A stretch of 64,000 bases of DNA. Origin: Portunus trituberculatus. Lineage: Eukaryota > Arthropoda > Malacostraca > Decapoda > Portunidae. The notes below the pieces were generated by a model. It worked only from the letters and a program-made list of their open reading frames with translations. It ran no database searches and had not been told where the DNA came from. The DNA is taken from contig NC_059303.1 of NCBI RefSeq assembly GCF_017591435.1, forward strand, positions 1,843,949-1,907,948. Direction: 5' to 3'. Positions 10,674-22,590 of the stretch are shown here, piece by piece. Position numbers and translations under genes: made by a program. Positions within the stretch are counted from its first letter, which is position 1. Each line of letters starts with the position of its first letter.

Positions 10674-11831
10674 ATGGAAAAATTAGGCAAAAAAAAAACA
10701 ATAGAAAGGTTAAAAGGAGAGAACGGGATATTGGAAGACCCAAAAAGTATGGCAGAATTATTAAATGATAAATTCCAAGAGGTCTTTACGAAGGAATCCA
10801 AATTTGAAAGGCCACAGGGTAATAGAGAGACAGTCTATATGAAAGAGATTAAAGTAACCAAGCTTGAAATAAAAGAGTTAATGAAGGAACTGGATGAAGA
10901 GAAGGCAATGGGACCTGATGAAGTCTCAGGCAGAATACTGAAAGAATGTAGGGAAGAACTAGCAAGTCCTATATACAACATCATAAAATGCTCAATAGAA
11001 AATGGAACAGTACCAGTAGAATGGAAAAGAGCTGAAGTGGTTCCCATATATAAGAGCGGAAGGAAGAAAGAACCTTTAAATTACAGACTGGTATCACTAA
11101 CTAGTGTAATATGCAAGATGTGTGAAAGAATAATAAAGAAACAATGGATCAAGTTCCTTGAAGACAACAAATTAATATCAAATAGCCAATTTGGTTTTAG
11201 AAAAAGACGGTCGTGTGTAACTAATTTATTGAGTTTTTATTCTAGAATAGTTGATAAAGTACACGAGAGAGAGGGATGGGTTGACTGTATTTATTTGGAT
11301 TTAAAAAAGGCGTTTGACAAAGTGCCACATGCAAGATTCCTGTGGAAGTTAGAGGAGAAGGGTGGCTTAAAAGGAAGCACATTGAGATGGATAGAAAATT
11401 ATTTGAGGGGGAGAGAAATAAGGACGGTAGTTAAAGATATGAAGTCCAAGTGGAGAGAAGTAGAAAGCGGAGTGCCACAGGGGTCAGTATCGGCCCCAAT
11501 ACTTTTCCTCATTTATATTAACGACATGCCAGAAGGAGTGAACAGGTACATAAATCTGTTTGCAGATTATACGAAACTGTGCAGAGTTATAAAACAAAAG
11601 GAGGATTGTGAAATACTGCAAGAAGACCTAAATAAGATCTGGGAATGGAGTAAAAAGTGGGAAATGGAATTCAATGTGAACAAAAGCCATGTCATGGAAA
11701 TGGGAAAGAGTGAAAGACGACCCATAGGAATCTACAAGATGGGAGATGGAGTAGAACTAGAGAAAGTAAAAAAGGAAAAGGACTTAGGAGTGACGATGGA
11801 AGAAAGACAATCAACTGGTAAGCCATATTGA
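10674..11831 (+). CDS. LINE reverse transcriptase fragment, catalytic Asp lost
   Basis: A 385-residue frame spanning most of the RT domain: AMGPDEVSGRILKE, PLNYRLVSLTSVICKMCE, QFGFRKRRSC, YLDLKKAFDKVPH, the SGVPQGSVSAP box and the palm box. The palm box reads NLFADYTKL where related copies have FADD. The second catalytic aspartate is therefore Tyr (GAT to TAT near 11567), so the enzyme should be dead even if the downstream frameshift near 11815 were repaired. The fragment lacks the endonuclease because the insertion is 5'-truncated. The product would have acted in target-primed reverse transcription. Confidence 0.8.
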   Translation: MEKLGKKKTIERLKGENGILEDPKSMAELLNDKFQEVFTKESKFERPQGNRETVYMKEIKVTKLEIKELMKELDEEKAMGPDEVSGRILKECREELASPIYNIIKCSIENGTVPVEWKRAEVVPIYKSGRKKEPLNYRLVSLTSVICKMCERIIKKQWIKFLEDNKLISNSQFGFRKRRSCVTNLLSFYSRIVDKVHEREGWVDCIYLDLKKAFDKVPHARFLWKLEEKGGLKGSTLRWIENYLRGREIRTVVKDMKSKWREVESGVPQGSVSAPILFLIYINDMPEGVNRYINLFADYTKLCRVIKQKEDCEILQEDLNKIWEWSKKWEMEFNVNKSHVMEMGKSERRPIGIYKMGDGVELEKVKKEKDLGVTMEERQSTGKPY

Positions 11832-11856
11832 TAGAATTTTTAGAGAAACATATAAT

Positions 11857-12390
11857 TTGCTAAGGAATATTGGAGTAGCATTTCAGTACATCGACAAAGA
11901 AATGATGAAGAAATTGATAAGTACTATAATAAGACCCAGATTGGAATATGCAGGAGTAGTGTGGACCCCTCATAAAAAGAAACACATAAGAAAGTTGGAG
12001 AGACTACATAAAATGGCTACAAGAATGGTTCCAGAATTTGAAGGGATGACATATGAGGAGAGACTAAAGGCTATGGATCTGCCAACCCTGGAACAAAGAA
12101 GGGAGAGAGGAGATGTGATACAAGTTTATAAATTGATCAACGAATTGGACCAAGTGGATAATGAGAAACTGATCCTGAGAGAAGAATATGACATTCGAAG
12201 CACAAGATCGCATAGTAAAAAGCTGAGAAAAGGAAGATGTCTGGGAGATGTTAAAAAATATAGATTCCCGCACAGATGTATTGAGACGTGGAACAGTTTA
12301 AATGAAGAAGTAGTGTCTGCAACAAGTGTACATACTTTTAAAGTAAGACTGGATAAGTGTAGATATGGAGACGGGGCCACACGAGCATAA
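11857..12390 (+). pseudogene. LINE ORF2 C-terminal domain of copy E2
   Basis: A 177-residue frame continuing the RT of the same copy after a frameshift. It holds the thumb-proximal and C-terminal region typical of this LINE group: IIRPRLEYAGVVWTPHKKKH, ATRMVPEFEGMTYEERL, DLPTLEQRRERGD, then RGRCLGDVKKYRFPHRCIETW and the end GDGATRA. The same block closes every full 3' end in the window, so it is a good subfamily marker. No function of its own is inferred. Confidence 0.75.
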
Positions 12391-12438
12391 AGCCCAGGCC
12401 CTGTAAAACTACAACTAGGTAAATACACACACACACTC

Positions 12439-15400
12439 GCCCAATGCCACACCGTTGAGACATTGCCGAGCAGCTCCCAGGGAAAGTGCTTCAGCAGGTG
12501 TTGGAGCCTGACCTAGACATATTTGCATGGGGATTAGGGGTTATACCGTTATAGGGTTCTCCTGTCTCCATATTAAATAAGATATGGATACCGTATAGAC
12601 GGAATAATGGAGAGAGAAATGGAACTGGGTGGCGCGGCCAGACGTATGATATCGAAACAAACACCTTGTTGTGATAATCAGCGATTTATTTAAACACAAA
12701 TTGGACAAAGGAGATTGACTCATTGATTGATATGGATAAGGACTTTTCTGGATTTAGAGATGAAAAAAGCAATATGAGGAGGCTGATAAACGTGGAAACA
12801 AAAAGTTAAGGTACACGAAGGAAGTGATGTCAAGTTTGATGGACAAGCAGGACAGACTGATAACAGAAAACACCGAGCTGAGATTGAGATTAGTCAAATG
12901 TGAGGAAGTCAGTGTAATGAATCAGAGATTAAAGGAGGAGATATAGGAGGTAAAGAAACAAAATGATATACTGCAGGACTACATGTCACAATTACGAAGA
13001 CTCCTTAAGGAGCATACAGAAAAAAAGTACAGGATGGGATTGAGGACAGTGTAGAAAATGGAATAAGTGAAAACAAGCTTGAAGGAATTATGAAATCCTT
13101 GGAAACAAGAACATAAAGAGGAAAAAAAATAATTTTCAGAGATAGTAAGGAGAAAAATTCAGAAAAAAACAAAAGACGCTGTTATAAAAGTAATTAAGGA
13201 GAAAGAAGATCTAGTGAAAGATACAATGGATAAGAAGAAATGTTTCTTAATTTTTTGGGTGAAGGAAAAAAAATCCAAACAAGTTCATGAGAGAACATGA
13301 AGAGAGAGAGAAAATTGATAAAAACTATTATCAAACAGGTCCAGGACAGCACACAGGAGTTGGACCAGGAGGTGAAGGAAGTGATTATGTTGGAAAGATT
13401 TAGTTAAGAGGGTAAGAGACTAACAAATGTAAGAATGAGATTGCAGGTGGCGGTGAAGGAAATGTTGATAAGAAAAGGGAAGCTGTCCATTGATACTGAA
13501 TCTAAGGGTATATGAATAAGAAAAATGTGAAGCTGGAAAAGAAGGACAAGGAGAAAGTGATAAGAAATGTAGCTAAGAAAAAAAAACAAGAAAAGGATGG
13601 TAATTGAGAAAAAAAATTTCTACTGGAGGGTTCTAGATATGAGACTAAAGAAGTGGTATCTATAAAAGAAGGGAGGTCATGGAGGAGGCAAAAAATTAAG
13701 AGTGACTTATACTAATATAGATGGGTTGTTATCTGGTGTGTTGGAGGTTAGAGATTATTTGAAAGAAAAAAAATCAGAGGTAATGTGCATCATTGAAACA
13801 AAACAAAAAGAGGAGATACATGTTAGCTCTAAAAACAAGGGATATAAAAGCTGGAGAAGTGACAGGAAAGGTAAGGGGGGGAGGAGTACTAATAATGGTT
13901 CATGATAATATATGTGTGGAGGAAGTACAATATGGTGATGGTATGGTGGAAGTAATGGGAGTAACAGTCAAAACAGAGGAATTGAAAAGAAAGGAAAATC
14001 ATAGTTACGTATGTGCCACCTAAGACAAACATATGGGGAATTGAAGAATATAAGGATATGCAAAGAGAGGTGATTAAGAGCTTAGATAATATGATAAGAA
14101 GAAATGGATAATTACTATTAGTAGGAAACTTTAACTGTAAAAGAATGAACTGGAGAAAGATGGAAGCATTGGATAATGCTGGACAATGGAGCGAGGAGCT
14201 GTTACAGTTGACTATGGTAAATACAATGGATCAGTGGGTGGTAGAGTAAACAAGGTACAGGTGGGGAAGAAGAACCATCATTGCTTGACCCAGTAGTGTT
14301 CATAAAGAAGCCAGAGCCCCCCTCCCAGCATACAATACTTTAGTCCAATGGGAAGAAGTGATCATGTGACATTAGAGCTGGAATTGCAGGAGGATGGGAT
14401 AAGATACAGAAATGACTACAAAAAAGAGAGATTAAATTATGCAAGTTCAGATTTTGAAAAGTTAAGAAAATTTTTTGCTGATATTGAATGGAGGTACATT
14501 ATGAACGGAAGGACAATATAAGGGAAATATGAAATATTCCTGGAGAAATATAATGAAGGAATAAAGAAATATATACCTATCTAAAGATTAAAGAAAAGTA
14601 TACACACTTGGTACAACGCCAGATATGCAGAAGCTAAAACGGCAAAAGATAAAGCTTGGAAGACACTCAAAGGCTGAGAAATGACAATAACATAAAGCAG
14701 TATAAGGATGCGAAAAATTAATATAATAGAGTAAGGAGAGAGGAAGAAAGAGACTTTGAGAAAGATTCGGTGCAAAAAAGCAAAGATGAACACAAGCTTT
14801 TGTACAGATTTATTAATGTTAAGATGAAGAATAAGGAAACAATAGAAAAAATAATTAAAGGAGGGAAGGCATACCAAACAACAAAGGAAATTAGTGAAAT
14901 AATGAATGAGAGCTTCAAAACTGTGTTCACTGAAGAAGAGGATTTTGCATAACCAAATAGGTCATTGCATTGCTGAGGATTACAGGAAATCATAATTCAC
15001 AAAGAAGATATTAGAAGATAATTAGATAATTTGAATGTTAGTAAAGCAATGGAACCGGATAGTTTATCAGGCTGTTAGATCCAATTAGGGAAATGATTAC
15101 AAGTTCATTAAGTGAAGATAAAGTACCACTAAAATGGAAAAGAGCCAACATAATACTGATATTTAAAGGAGGAAAGACAACTGAGCCATTATATTACAGA
15201 CCGGTGTCACTTACAAGTATTGTGGGGAAGTTATGTGAAATAGTTATCACAGAAAAATGGGTTAAACATCTGGAAGAAGAACAAATTATATCGAACAAAC
15301 AATTTGGGTTCAGAGGATGGCCATGTGTGTAGAACTTATTAAGTGTCTACTCAAGGGTAATAGAAGGACTGGAAAGCAGATATAGATGGGTGGATACAGA

Positions 15401-17820
15401 ATACCTGGACATAAAAAAGGCTTTTGATAAAGTCCCTCACGGAATATTACTTTGGAAATCAGAGAGCATAAGAGGACTGTGTGGAACTTTGTTATACTGG
15501 ATAAGGGATTATTTAAAGAACAGGGAGATGAGAATTGTGATCAGAGATACATACTCATCTTGTGGTAAAGTAACAACAAGTGGAGTGCCACAATGATCAG
15601 TGTTAGTCCGTCATTATCTTGCAATCTTGGAATACGAACTTAATCCGTTCAAAATTTTGTTCTTACTCCAAAACGTTCTTTTTCCAAAGCATCAAAATAC
15701 ATGTATTCATATGGAAGATTTTGTAATTCATCCCAAACCACCTCCCAAGACCATAAAATTTTTTTCTTTCACCTAATGTCTTACTTTTTTAATACTATTA
15801 CTATATATACTACTACTACTACTATTATGCTATAACTATAGAAGATGGAAAAATAAAGCAGGAAAGTAAGCAAAATGTAATATAATGAAAATTAAACTTC
15901 TGGTGGTCAGAAACAAGTGTCACCACATCCTCCTCATCTGATTCCATCAAGCCAGCACCACACACTCTTATATAAGCCAATAAGTTTTTCTTTGATATAC
16001 TGCATTCATTATGGAAAATAAATCAGGAAAGTAAGCAAATCGTAATATGAAAATTCAACTTCATGGTCAGAAACAAGCGTCAACACATCCTTCTCAGCTG
16101 ACTCCATCAAGCCAGCACTATGCACTCTTATCTAAACCAATAACAATTCCAGTATTGTCATGCATCATAATGTATTTCTGAACTGCTTACTTATCCACGG
16201 AAATACATGTATATCTTATATCTCACCAAGAAATACTTGAAAAATTATAAAATGCAGCAAACTGACATACGTGCTCTCACCATCCTCACGCTTGGTACCC
16301 TCACACCTACACAAACATATCTTTGTAAAAGCTGATACATGATTGGCTAAGTGTCCACCATCTTGAAAACAATGGATCAATGACAGGCCTTGATATATGA
16401 CAGATATTCTCAAACATAAACAAACTGTGCGGCATAAAGAAGCGCTGCTTCTGAAATGCGCCACGATCATACCTGACGGGCTCTAACGTAAGAGCCACGA
16501 TCGTGCCTGACAGGGTTAAGTCTTTTAATTCATGAGCTGGATACTCTCTTTTCCCCTCGGATCTTCTAGAATCTTCCATACGTCTGTCTGTATGTCTCGT
16601 GACCATGTGTGCTGCTATGTTAGGCAATGATCTTAATAACTAAAAAAACTTAAATCTTATTATCCCCGACACTACTAAACAACAACCAAACAACTGCAAA
16701 CAACACTCCTGAGGCACTGAGGCAGCATGGTGCCCCAGCATGCAGTCAGCTGATCGCGCAGTGATGTGCGCAGTCTGCTGACCATGTTTGTTATTGTTTA
16801 CACTCCAAAACAAAGTTTGTCCTCTAATGCAAAAAAAAAACACAATTTTTTAGTTTGTAATCCAAGTTGTTTGTACTCAAAAGCATTCGTACTCCAAGGT
16901 ACCACTGTATATGTAAACAACATTCACAATGGGGTAAACAATTATATTAATTAATTATATTAATGATGATGCAAGGCTGCTCAGAATAATCAAAACCTGA
17001 GAGGACAGTTTGCTGTTGCAGGAAGATATAAAGAAAATCTACGAGTGGAGTAAAAAGTGGAAATTGGAGTTCAATGCCATGAAATGTCATGTAATGGAAC
17101 TAGGAAAGAGTAAAAGAAGACTGGTATGGAACTATCTGATGGGGGAGGAACAAATAATGAAGGCTAAAGAGGAAAAAGATCTTGGAGTGATAATACGTAC
17201 AGGAAAATCTGAACCCCGAAAAACACATAAGCAAGATATATGGATTAGCATATAAAATATTGACTAATATAAGAGTGGCATTTCAATACATGGACAAAGA
17301 TATGATGAAGAAATATATCACAAGCATGATACATCCTAAGCTGGAATATGCAGCAGTGATGTGGTCACAGATTTCTAAAAAAGATAGAAGAAGATTAGAA
17401 TAGATCTAGAAGATAGTTACATAGGTGGTGACGGAACTAGAGGACCTAGCATGTAAAGAAAAGCGGAAGAAAGTGGGACTACCAACCTTACAAGGTAGAA
17501 GAGAACAAGGAGACCTAATAACAATGTATGAAATAGTAAACAGTACTGAAAAGATAGACATGGAAGACCTGGTGCTGGTGACAGAAGAAGCTAGAAGGAC
17601 AAGAGGACATGTAAAGAAGATTAGGATGGGGCAGTGTGTGAAGGATATTGGAAAGTACAGTTTTCCACATAGAATGGTGGAAAAGTGTAATGCACTGAGT
17701 GATGAAGTTGTTACAGCTCATAATGTGCATAACTTTAAAGAAAAATTGGATAAATGGAGACAGGATAATATGAGCTCCACTCGAACCTTGTACAATACAA
17801 CTAGTAAATATACACACACA
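12439..17820 (+). mobile_element. LINE copy C with 5' UTR, heavily decayed, split by a DNA element
   Basis: Begins after the tail of E2 with a leader related to that of copy B (GCTTCAGCAGG and CCTAGACATAT stretches). ORF1 (about 12600-13520) is full of stops. The endonuclease is readable at 13700-14360 (TYTNIDGLLSGVLEVRDYL, IETK with the catalytic Glu, NFNCK). The RT part is at 15093-15600 up to SGVPQ. A DNA element occupies 15605-16907, after which the RT resumes (NNIHNGVNNYIN) and the C-terminal domain runs to 17795. The 3' end is a weakened CAACTAGTAAATATACACAC. It is probably the oldest copy of the array. Confidence 0.82.
15605..16907. mobile_element. Tigger/mariner-like DNA element inside LINE C
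   Basis: The right end reads GTACTCCAAGGTACCACTG then TA at 16908-16909. The left side shows the matching inverted sequence TTGGAATACGAACTTAATCC near 15631, preceded by divergent bases. Removing the block rejoins the LINE RT between SGVPQ.SVL and the YVNNIHNGV block. No transposase is recognisable; the interior is AT-rich. Related terminal sequence (CGAGGTACCACTGTA) recurs at 57790-57816 and, weakly, at 41880-42000. The left boundary is approximate. Confidence 0.6.
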
Positions 17821-18045
17821 GAATGGAAGTAAGCTTAGAGAAAGAATAATAAGAAAGAAAATAAGAAGAGTTTGTGAGAGATACGGTGGACAAAAAGATG
17901 TGTATGGTTATATATGGACTGCAAGAGAAAAAAAGAACCCAGTGAAATTTGTGAGGGAGAAGGAGGAGAAAGAGATGGTTAAGCAAATTATCTCAGCAGT
18001 CCAAAATGAAGAACAGTCATGAAAAAGAAGTAGCAAATATAAACA
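17821..18045 (+). mobile_element. LINE copy F, ORF1 fragment (left part)
   Basis: Directly follows the (AC)n end of copy C. Translation gives an ORF1 segment (FVRDTVDKKMCMVIYGLQEK, then FVREKEEKEMVKQIISAVQ), the same RRM-like domain as in copy B ORF1. The segment breaks at AAATATAAACAG and resumes at 21297 with RLGKYSEGTK, exactly where copy B reads VVRLGRYTEGG. Element Y is therefore inserted in this LINE. Confidence 0.7.
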
Positions 18046-18118
18046 GAGGAAAATCAATACTTGAACTTAATTTGTTCCAAATGGCTGTTCGAGTATCAAA
18101 AAGTTTGAGTATCGATAC

Positions 18119-20519
18119 TGTGAGGGGCACCACCTTATTTCCCTTTTATATCTTATTATTTCGTATGTATGGTGGCCCCAGCACAGCCTCTCGCTGTTCT
18201 GCTGTGCGACCACCCTCCCCCTTTTCTGTTCCCGCCATCTCGTTGTGCCTGGCAGAAAACGCCAGTACCGAGCCAGTCTTTAGCAGAGGTAGACATGTTC
18301 GCTCTTGTGTTCTTGGCACAGTGTTGAGACGCGTGTTGCTGGGCTGTTCTGGATGCTCAACAGTCTCGGTCTGGGAGTTGTGCTCTCCCTTTTGAATAGC
18401 TGGTTTGCTGCTGGTTAGGCTGTGACGGTGTGGAGCAACGGGTTTGTTGTTTCAGGGGAAAGTGCAGCTGGTTTGGCTGCATTTCCCGAGTTTTTGCGTT
18501 CGCCCCCTCTTGGTGAGTGGCGACGCAGAGGGACGCAGTATTGTCTCGTCCCGATTGTTGTATTTAGGTGGTCGTGGTCACCAGTGTGGTTTGGTGGGCG
18601 GCTGTGTGCCACCATCATCGTTTTGTATAGTTTCTATAGTACAGGTAACCCCCGTTTAACGAAGGTTCACACAACAAAATTTCGCTACAACGAAGGTTTC
18701 GTTTTACTACCATCTGCTCGTTTAACGAACACCAAACTCGCTTTAACGAAGTTTTATCTAGGTAATTTTTTTCCAAATTTGAAAGCCCCACTGTATCATG
18801 CAAGCTGACAGGCTTTTGAATACACCAGGAGCTGCTGGTACTAAGGCCTGCCTCAGGAGAAATCCTGAGACACTTGTTGAATAAAGATCAAGATCAAGCC
18901 TCTCGTGGACAACACAGGCACTGCCGATACAAAGGCCTGACTCAGAAGAAATTCTGCATCACCTGTAGCATCAAGATCAAGATCAAGATCACGCGCACCC
19001 CTCACTCTCTAGTCAAACCATAACAGCATCACCAGCAGCTCATCTTCCCTAGTTCAACTTACCACCAAAACGCCCTGCAATGTGGCCTAACGTTCCTAAG
19101 AAGACCAGGAAGTGTCTTACTCTCGCAGAGAAGCTGGGTATTATTCACAGACACGAGAGAGGCCAGAAAACTAATAACATTGCTTGCCACCATCTTGACT
19201 CCATCTGTCAAATATTTTCAAGTCAGCAGACTCTATTAAGAAGGCTGGTGAGACTGTATCTTCCTTGAAAGCTAAAAGAACCACCTGAACTCGTGACTCT
19301 GCAATGGATAAAATGGAAAGCCTTGTGGAAATGTGGTACAGAAGTTTTGTATGCGGTACCATGATGCGCACTTTGTTTACATTCCACAGGTTGCCGGTTA
19401 GTGTATTTCCCGTTTCACTCTCTCTCCCTTTATAAAGTTAAGATCATCAACATTATAAAGTTACGTACATACATACATTAGTGTACATTATAATGACTTA
19501 AATTAAACTACCTAAATGTTTAACTTCATAATTTTTACTTTCATTAAACCTTTTACTGTACTATGATGCACTCTCGCTTTGCTTACTCTCAATGGAAGTT
19601 CAAATCAGGGGTTAAACTTGTTATAAACGGTTCGCTTAACGAAGTTTCGCTTAACGAAGTGTTTTTTAGGAACGTAACCCCTTCGTTAAGCGGGGGTTGC
19701 CTGTATACTGTTTATAGTGGCCGTAGCCACACACACTGGTTGTCTGGTGGGAAGCTTCATGCTGTCTCCCAGTCGGTGTGCAGTCATCGTCTGCACGACC
19801 TGTTAGCTACAAGTATCTTGACTCCCTGCGTGGCTGGTTATCACCCGGAGTTGGTAGCTGGGCTTGTGTATACCACCGGATGTGGAATATACGTCGTGTC
19901 TTGTAGTAAGCCGTAGGCACGGGGAGTCAGTCTTGACAGGTGCTGGCAAGCATCTGTTGCATTAAGTAATATAGTAATATACACTGCGCATCTTGTCCCA
20001 GTCTGTAGGCACTTACAGCCTGGGTACAAGACGTGTGGAGAGGCATTAATACTCCCGTAGAGAAGTGGGTGGAATTGTCCTTGTGGGCGGTTTTCTCTAC
20101 AGAGTATTAAGGCTTTGCCCTTAACACATAACTTATATACTATATATAAATTCTACTTGGTTTGGTGTAGGAGGAGAAGGAGTTGCTAAGGAGATTCCCT
20201 AGCAGTGGGGGAAGTTATACACTGCTGGCGACCTCTATTTCTGTAGTATTATTTGTCTACTACTAGGGGCTGGGTGTGCAAGGCTCAGGGAAGGGATTGG
20301 TACATGCTGGCATCATTACCAAATCCTCATAAGGCACAAGTGATAACAGAGTATCTCGTCGCCTCTCAAGGCAGCTGTGACGCCGTGAGGGAACAGCAGT
20401 CTATTAGAGTTTGCACATTTTCACCAGAAAGAACCTGAGTGTTGCGGCTGCTGTGAAATATAGTGTTGGGGACCCTGTGGAGCGTCATACTCCCCGGTGA
20501 GCAGCAGTTAACCGTAACA
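18119..20519 (+). mobile_element. Solo LTR (LTR retrotransposon), interrupted by Tigger-like T1
   Basis: Starts TGTGAGGGGCACC and ends GTTAACCGTAACA, so it has TG...CA-type ends. The 4-bp direct repeat ATAC flanks it (18115-18118 and 20520-20523), as expected for integrase-mediated insertion. Without the nested element at 18642-19703 it is about 1.3 kb. An inverted relative lies at 25501-27141. No gag or pol sequence is attached, so it looks like the product of LTR-LTR recombination. The family (Gypsy-like?) cannot be named. Confidence 0.65.
18642..19703 (+). mobile_element. Tigger-like element T, copy 1
   Basis: Inverted ends CAGGTAACCCCCGTTTAACG and CGTTAAGCGGGGGTTGCCTG, flanked by TA at 18640-18641 and 19704-19705. 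It encodes a short N-terminal piece of a CENP-B/pogo-type transposase near 19080-19230 (KKTRKCLTLAEKLGIIHRHE, a helix-turn-helix start) and no DDE domain. Four other copies lie in the window (27213, 29746, 48183, 59063). This one is nested in a solo LTR. Confidence 0.8.
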
Positions 20520-21296
20520 ATACCTATAAATCAAGTACAATTCGTTCTAAGCTTAATAAAACCTCAAGTTTATAAAAATTTCAATGTAATTGTTTTTACA
20601 AATTTTATTTGTACATACTGTAAGTGAAGACTTGTAATGGATAATGTAGAAGTGGAGAGGAGGAGGGAGTTCTTGGAGGACCAGTTACCATCCATGAAAA
20701 TGTCTTTTTAACTTTTCTCCTAGTGCAATTCCTGTGAATCCACTAGTGGAGGGCTGTGGCTCACTAACTTTTGCACTCTCACTAGATTTGTTATTTTCAC
20801 CATTAATAAGCTTCTTTTGTTCCATTATAAGTTTCTAAATGAAAAACTACCAACAGAATGCAGAAGAATGTTGTTTTTCTCAAGACTGCGGCAGGACTAG
20901 GAATGCGCACCAGTATGCAGTATACCGAAATACCGGCATTACTGGTAATACCGGTATCAGAACAGGACAAGGCAGTGGCAGGGAGGGAGAGGACAGAGCT
21001 TTATTTACAACCATGTGTGTAGCCGTTCAATTACCAGATATTTTCACCACTAATAAGCCTTTGGTGTTAATGTAAGTTTATAAATGAAAAACCTGAGACA
21101 GAATGCACGAGAATGTTGTTCTGACAACCACAGCAGCACAACTGGTGGAGTGAGGAAGCAAGAGGCCAGGGAGCCTTGTTTATAACTACATGTGTGGACG
21201 TTCGACTATCAGATAATTTTTTGAGTATTAAATAGAACTTTTGTGTTCAAGTATTTAAAAGTTTGACTATTAAGATGTTTGAGTATTGAGCCTCCA

Positions 21297-21434
21297 CTCT
21301 ACAGACTGGGTAAATATAGTGAAGGGACTAAAAATCTACTGAAAATTGAAATAAGATAAAAAATAGGGATAGAACAAATATTATCAAGGACTGGGAAGCT
21401 GGCTGGTAAGACAGAATACAACTATACAGTGAAG
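21297..21434 (+). mobile_element. LINE copy F, ORF1 fragment (right part)
   Basis: Translation RLGKYSEGTKNLLKIEI then RTGKLAGKTEYN continues the ORF1 block interrupted at 18045. It ends where a second Y-like element starts (CAGTGAAGACTCAATATTGG at 21435). I could not find where this LINE resumes further right. Confidence 0.6.
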
Positions 21435-21790
21435 ACTCAATATTGGAACGTCTTTGTAGTCGAACTTTTCAATACTTGAATGTTAAAGTTTAACTTGATA
21501 CTCAAAAAAATATCTGGTACTCAAACATTGTGATACCAGTAATACTGCTAATATCAAAGTTAAAATACCAGTATTTCGATATACCAGATACTGGTTGTGA
21601 AAATAACAACATTCTCCTGCATTCTGTGTGCTGTTTTTCATTTAGAAACTTACAGTGGCACAAAAGAGGCATATTAGCGGTGAAAATAAAAAATTTAGTG
21701 AGAGTGCAAGTGTTAGTGAGCCACAGCCCTCCACTAGTTGGTTCCCAGGAATCACACCAGAAGACGAGTTACCAGACATTTTCATCGATG
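21435..21790. mobile_element. Partial second copy of element Y
   Basis: Its terminal sequence CAGTGAAGACTCAATATTGG follows TA. The interior (near 21690-21760, GTGAGCCACAGCCCTCCACT) is the reverse complement of the interior of the first Y copy (near 20725-20800). The distal end is missing. The next 460 bases, to the (TA)n array, are unassigned. Confidence 0.5.
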
Positions 21791-22251
21791 GTGACTCATC
21801 CTCCGATTAATCATTATATATATAGGACAAGAAAAAACAGTTATGAACCTACAAAAACAAGATTTACAGATATTGCCTACACAAAAAAGAAAACCAACGT
21901 GACTTGTCACCGCAATTAGCACTCCGCCCACAATGCAGAACCAGCCAATCACATCGCTGCCTCCACTCCACCAGACCACGCAGTGAGCCAACCAATCAGG
22001 TTGCTAGAAATAACAGCTACCTTCTACCTGATCCATTCACAGGAAATATAAGTCACACTTGCCACACTTCACACATTCTGGCTGAAGATCTTCCCTGAAG
22101 AGGAACAAAATGTTGCTACAAACTTTTTTTGGACAGCTCATCGGGGCTCTTACTGTTCAAAAGAAACAATTCATTATGCAAATAGAAGACACAGCAAAAC
22201 CTTAATAATGCTGGTCGCTAATGCCTTTAATATTGTATGTAAGATGGAATA

Positions 22252-22253
<2 letters not shown>
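21791..22253. other. Unassigned sequence
   Basis: AT-moderate sequence between the partial Y element and the (TA)n array at 22254. The frames are short and there are no recognised motifs. I see no gene here. Confidence 0.5.

Positions 22254-22318
<65 letters not shown>
22254..22318. repeat. (TA)n microsatellite
   Basis: Uninterrupted TA dinucleotide run grading into CATACA units. It directly precedes a TA-targeting DNA element. Confidence 0.95.
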
Positions 22319-22322
<4 letters not shown>

Positions 22323-22488
22323 CATACACATACATCTATATACAGTAATACTCCGCTTAACGAACAGGACATGGGGTGTCAAAGCTGTTCGTAGAGCAGA
22401 AATTCGTTAAGCGGACGTAATTTTTCTATAGGAAATAATGGAAGTGGGGATCCGATCTGGGCTGCTTCCCAACATACCACATGGGTTA

Positions 22489-22590
<102 letters not shown>

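Larger units (their letters stand above)
10599..12438 (+). mobile_element. LINE copy E2, 5'-truncated, long RT frame
   Basis: Starts in the pre-RT linker (EEEKNFEKTLLKNVRSNQ region) directly after the (AC)n tail of copy D. It ends with ACAACTAGGTAAATACACAC at 12410-12430. It contains a 385-codon open RT frame and a 177-codon C-terminal frame separated by one frameshift near 11815. This is the best preserved RT in the window and the closest relative of copies A, A2 and H. Confidence 0.88.
18046..21296. mobile_element. DNA element Y containing a solo LTR and a Tigger-like insert
   Basis: The host is the ORF1 of LINE F. The left end includes CAATACTTGAACTTAATTTG. The right end is TTTGAGTATTGAGCCTCCAC, the inverted counterpart of the same terminus. 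A partial second copy starts at 21435, and a 3' scrap in the opposite orientation lies at 59548-59605. About 850 bp belong to Y itself; the rest is the nested LTR (18119-20519) with its own nested element. No coding capacity is recognised. The exact termini are blurred by small deletions, so the target duplication (TA or ACAG) is undecided. Confidence 0.6.

Noticed and set aside
18006..18808. Overlapping 93-129-codon frames on + strand
   Set aside because: They fall in the solo LTR and the end of a Tigger element; the similarity is to repeats, not to proteins.
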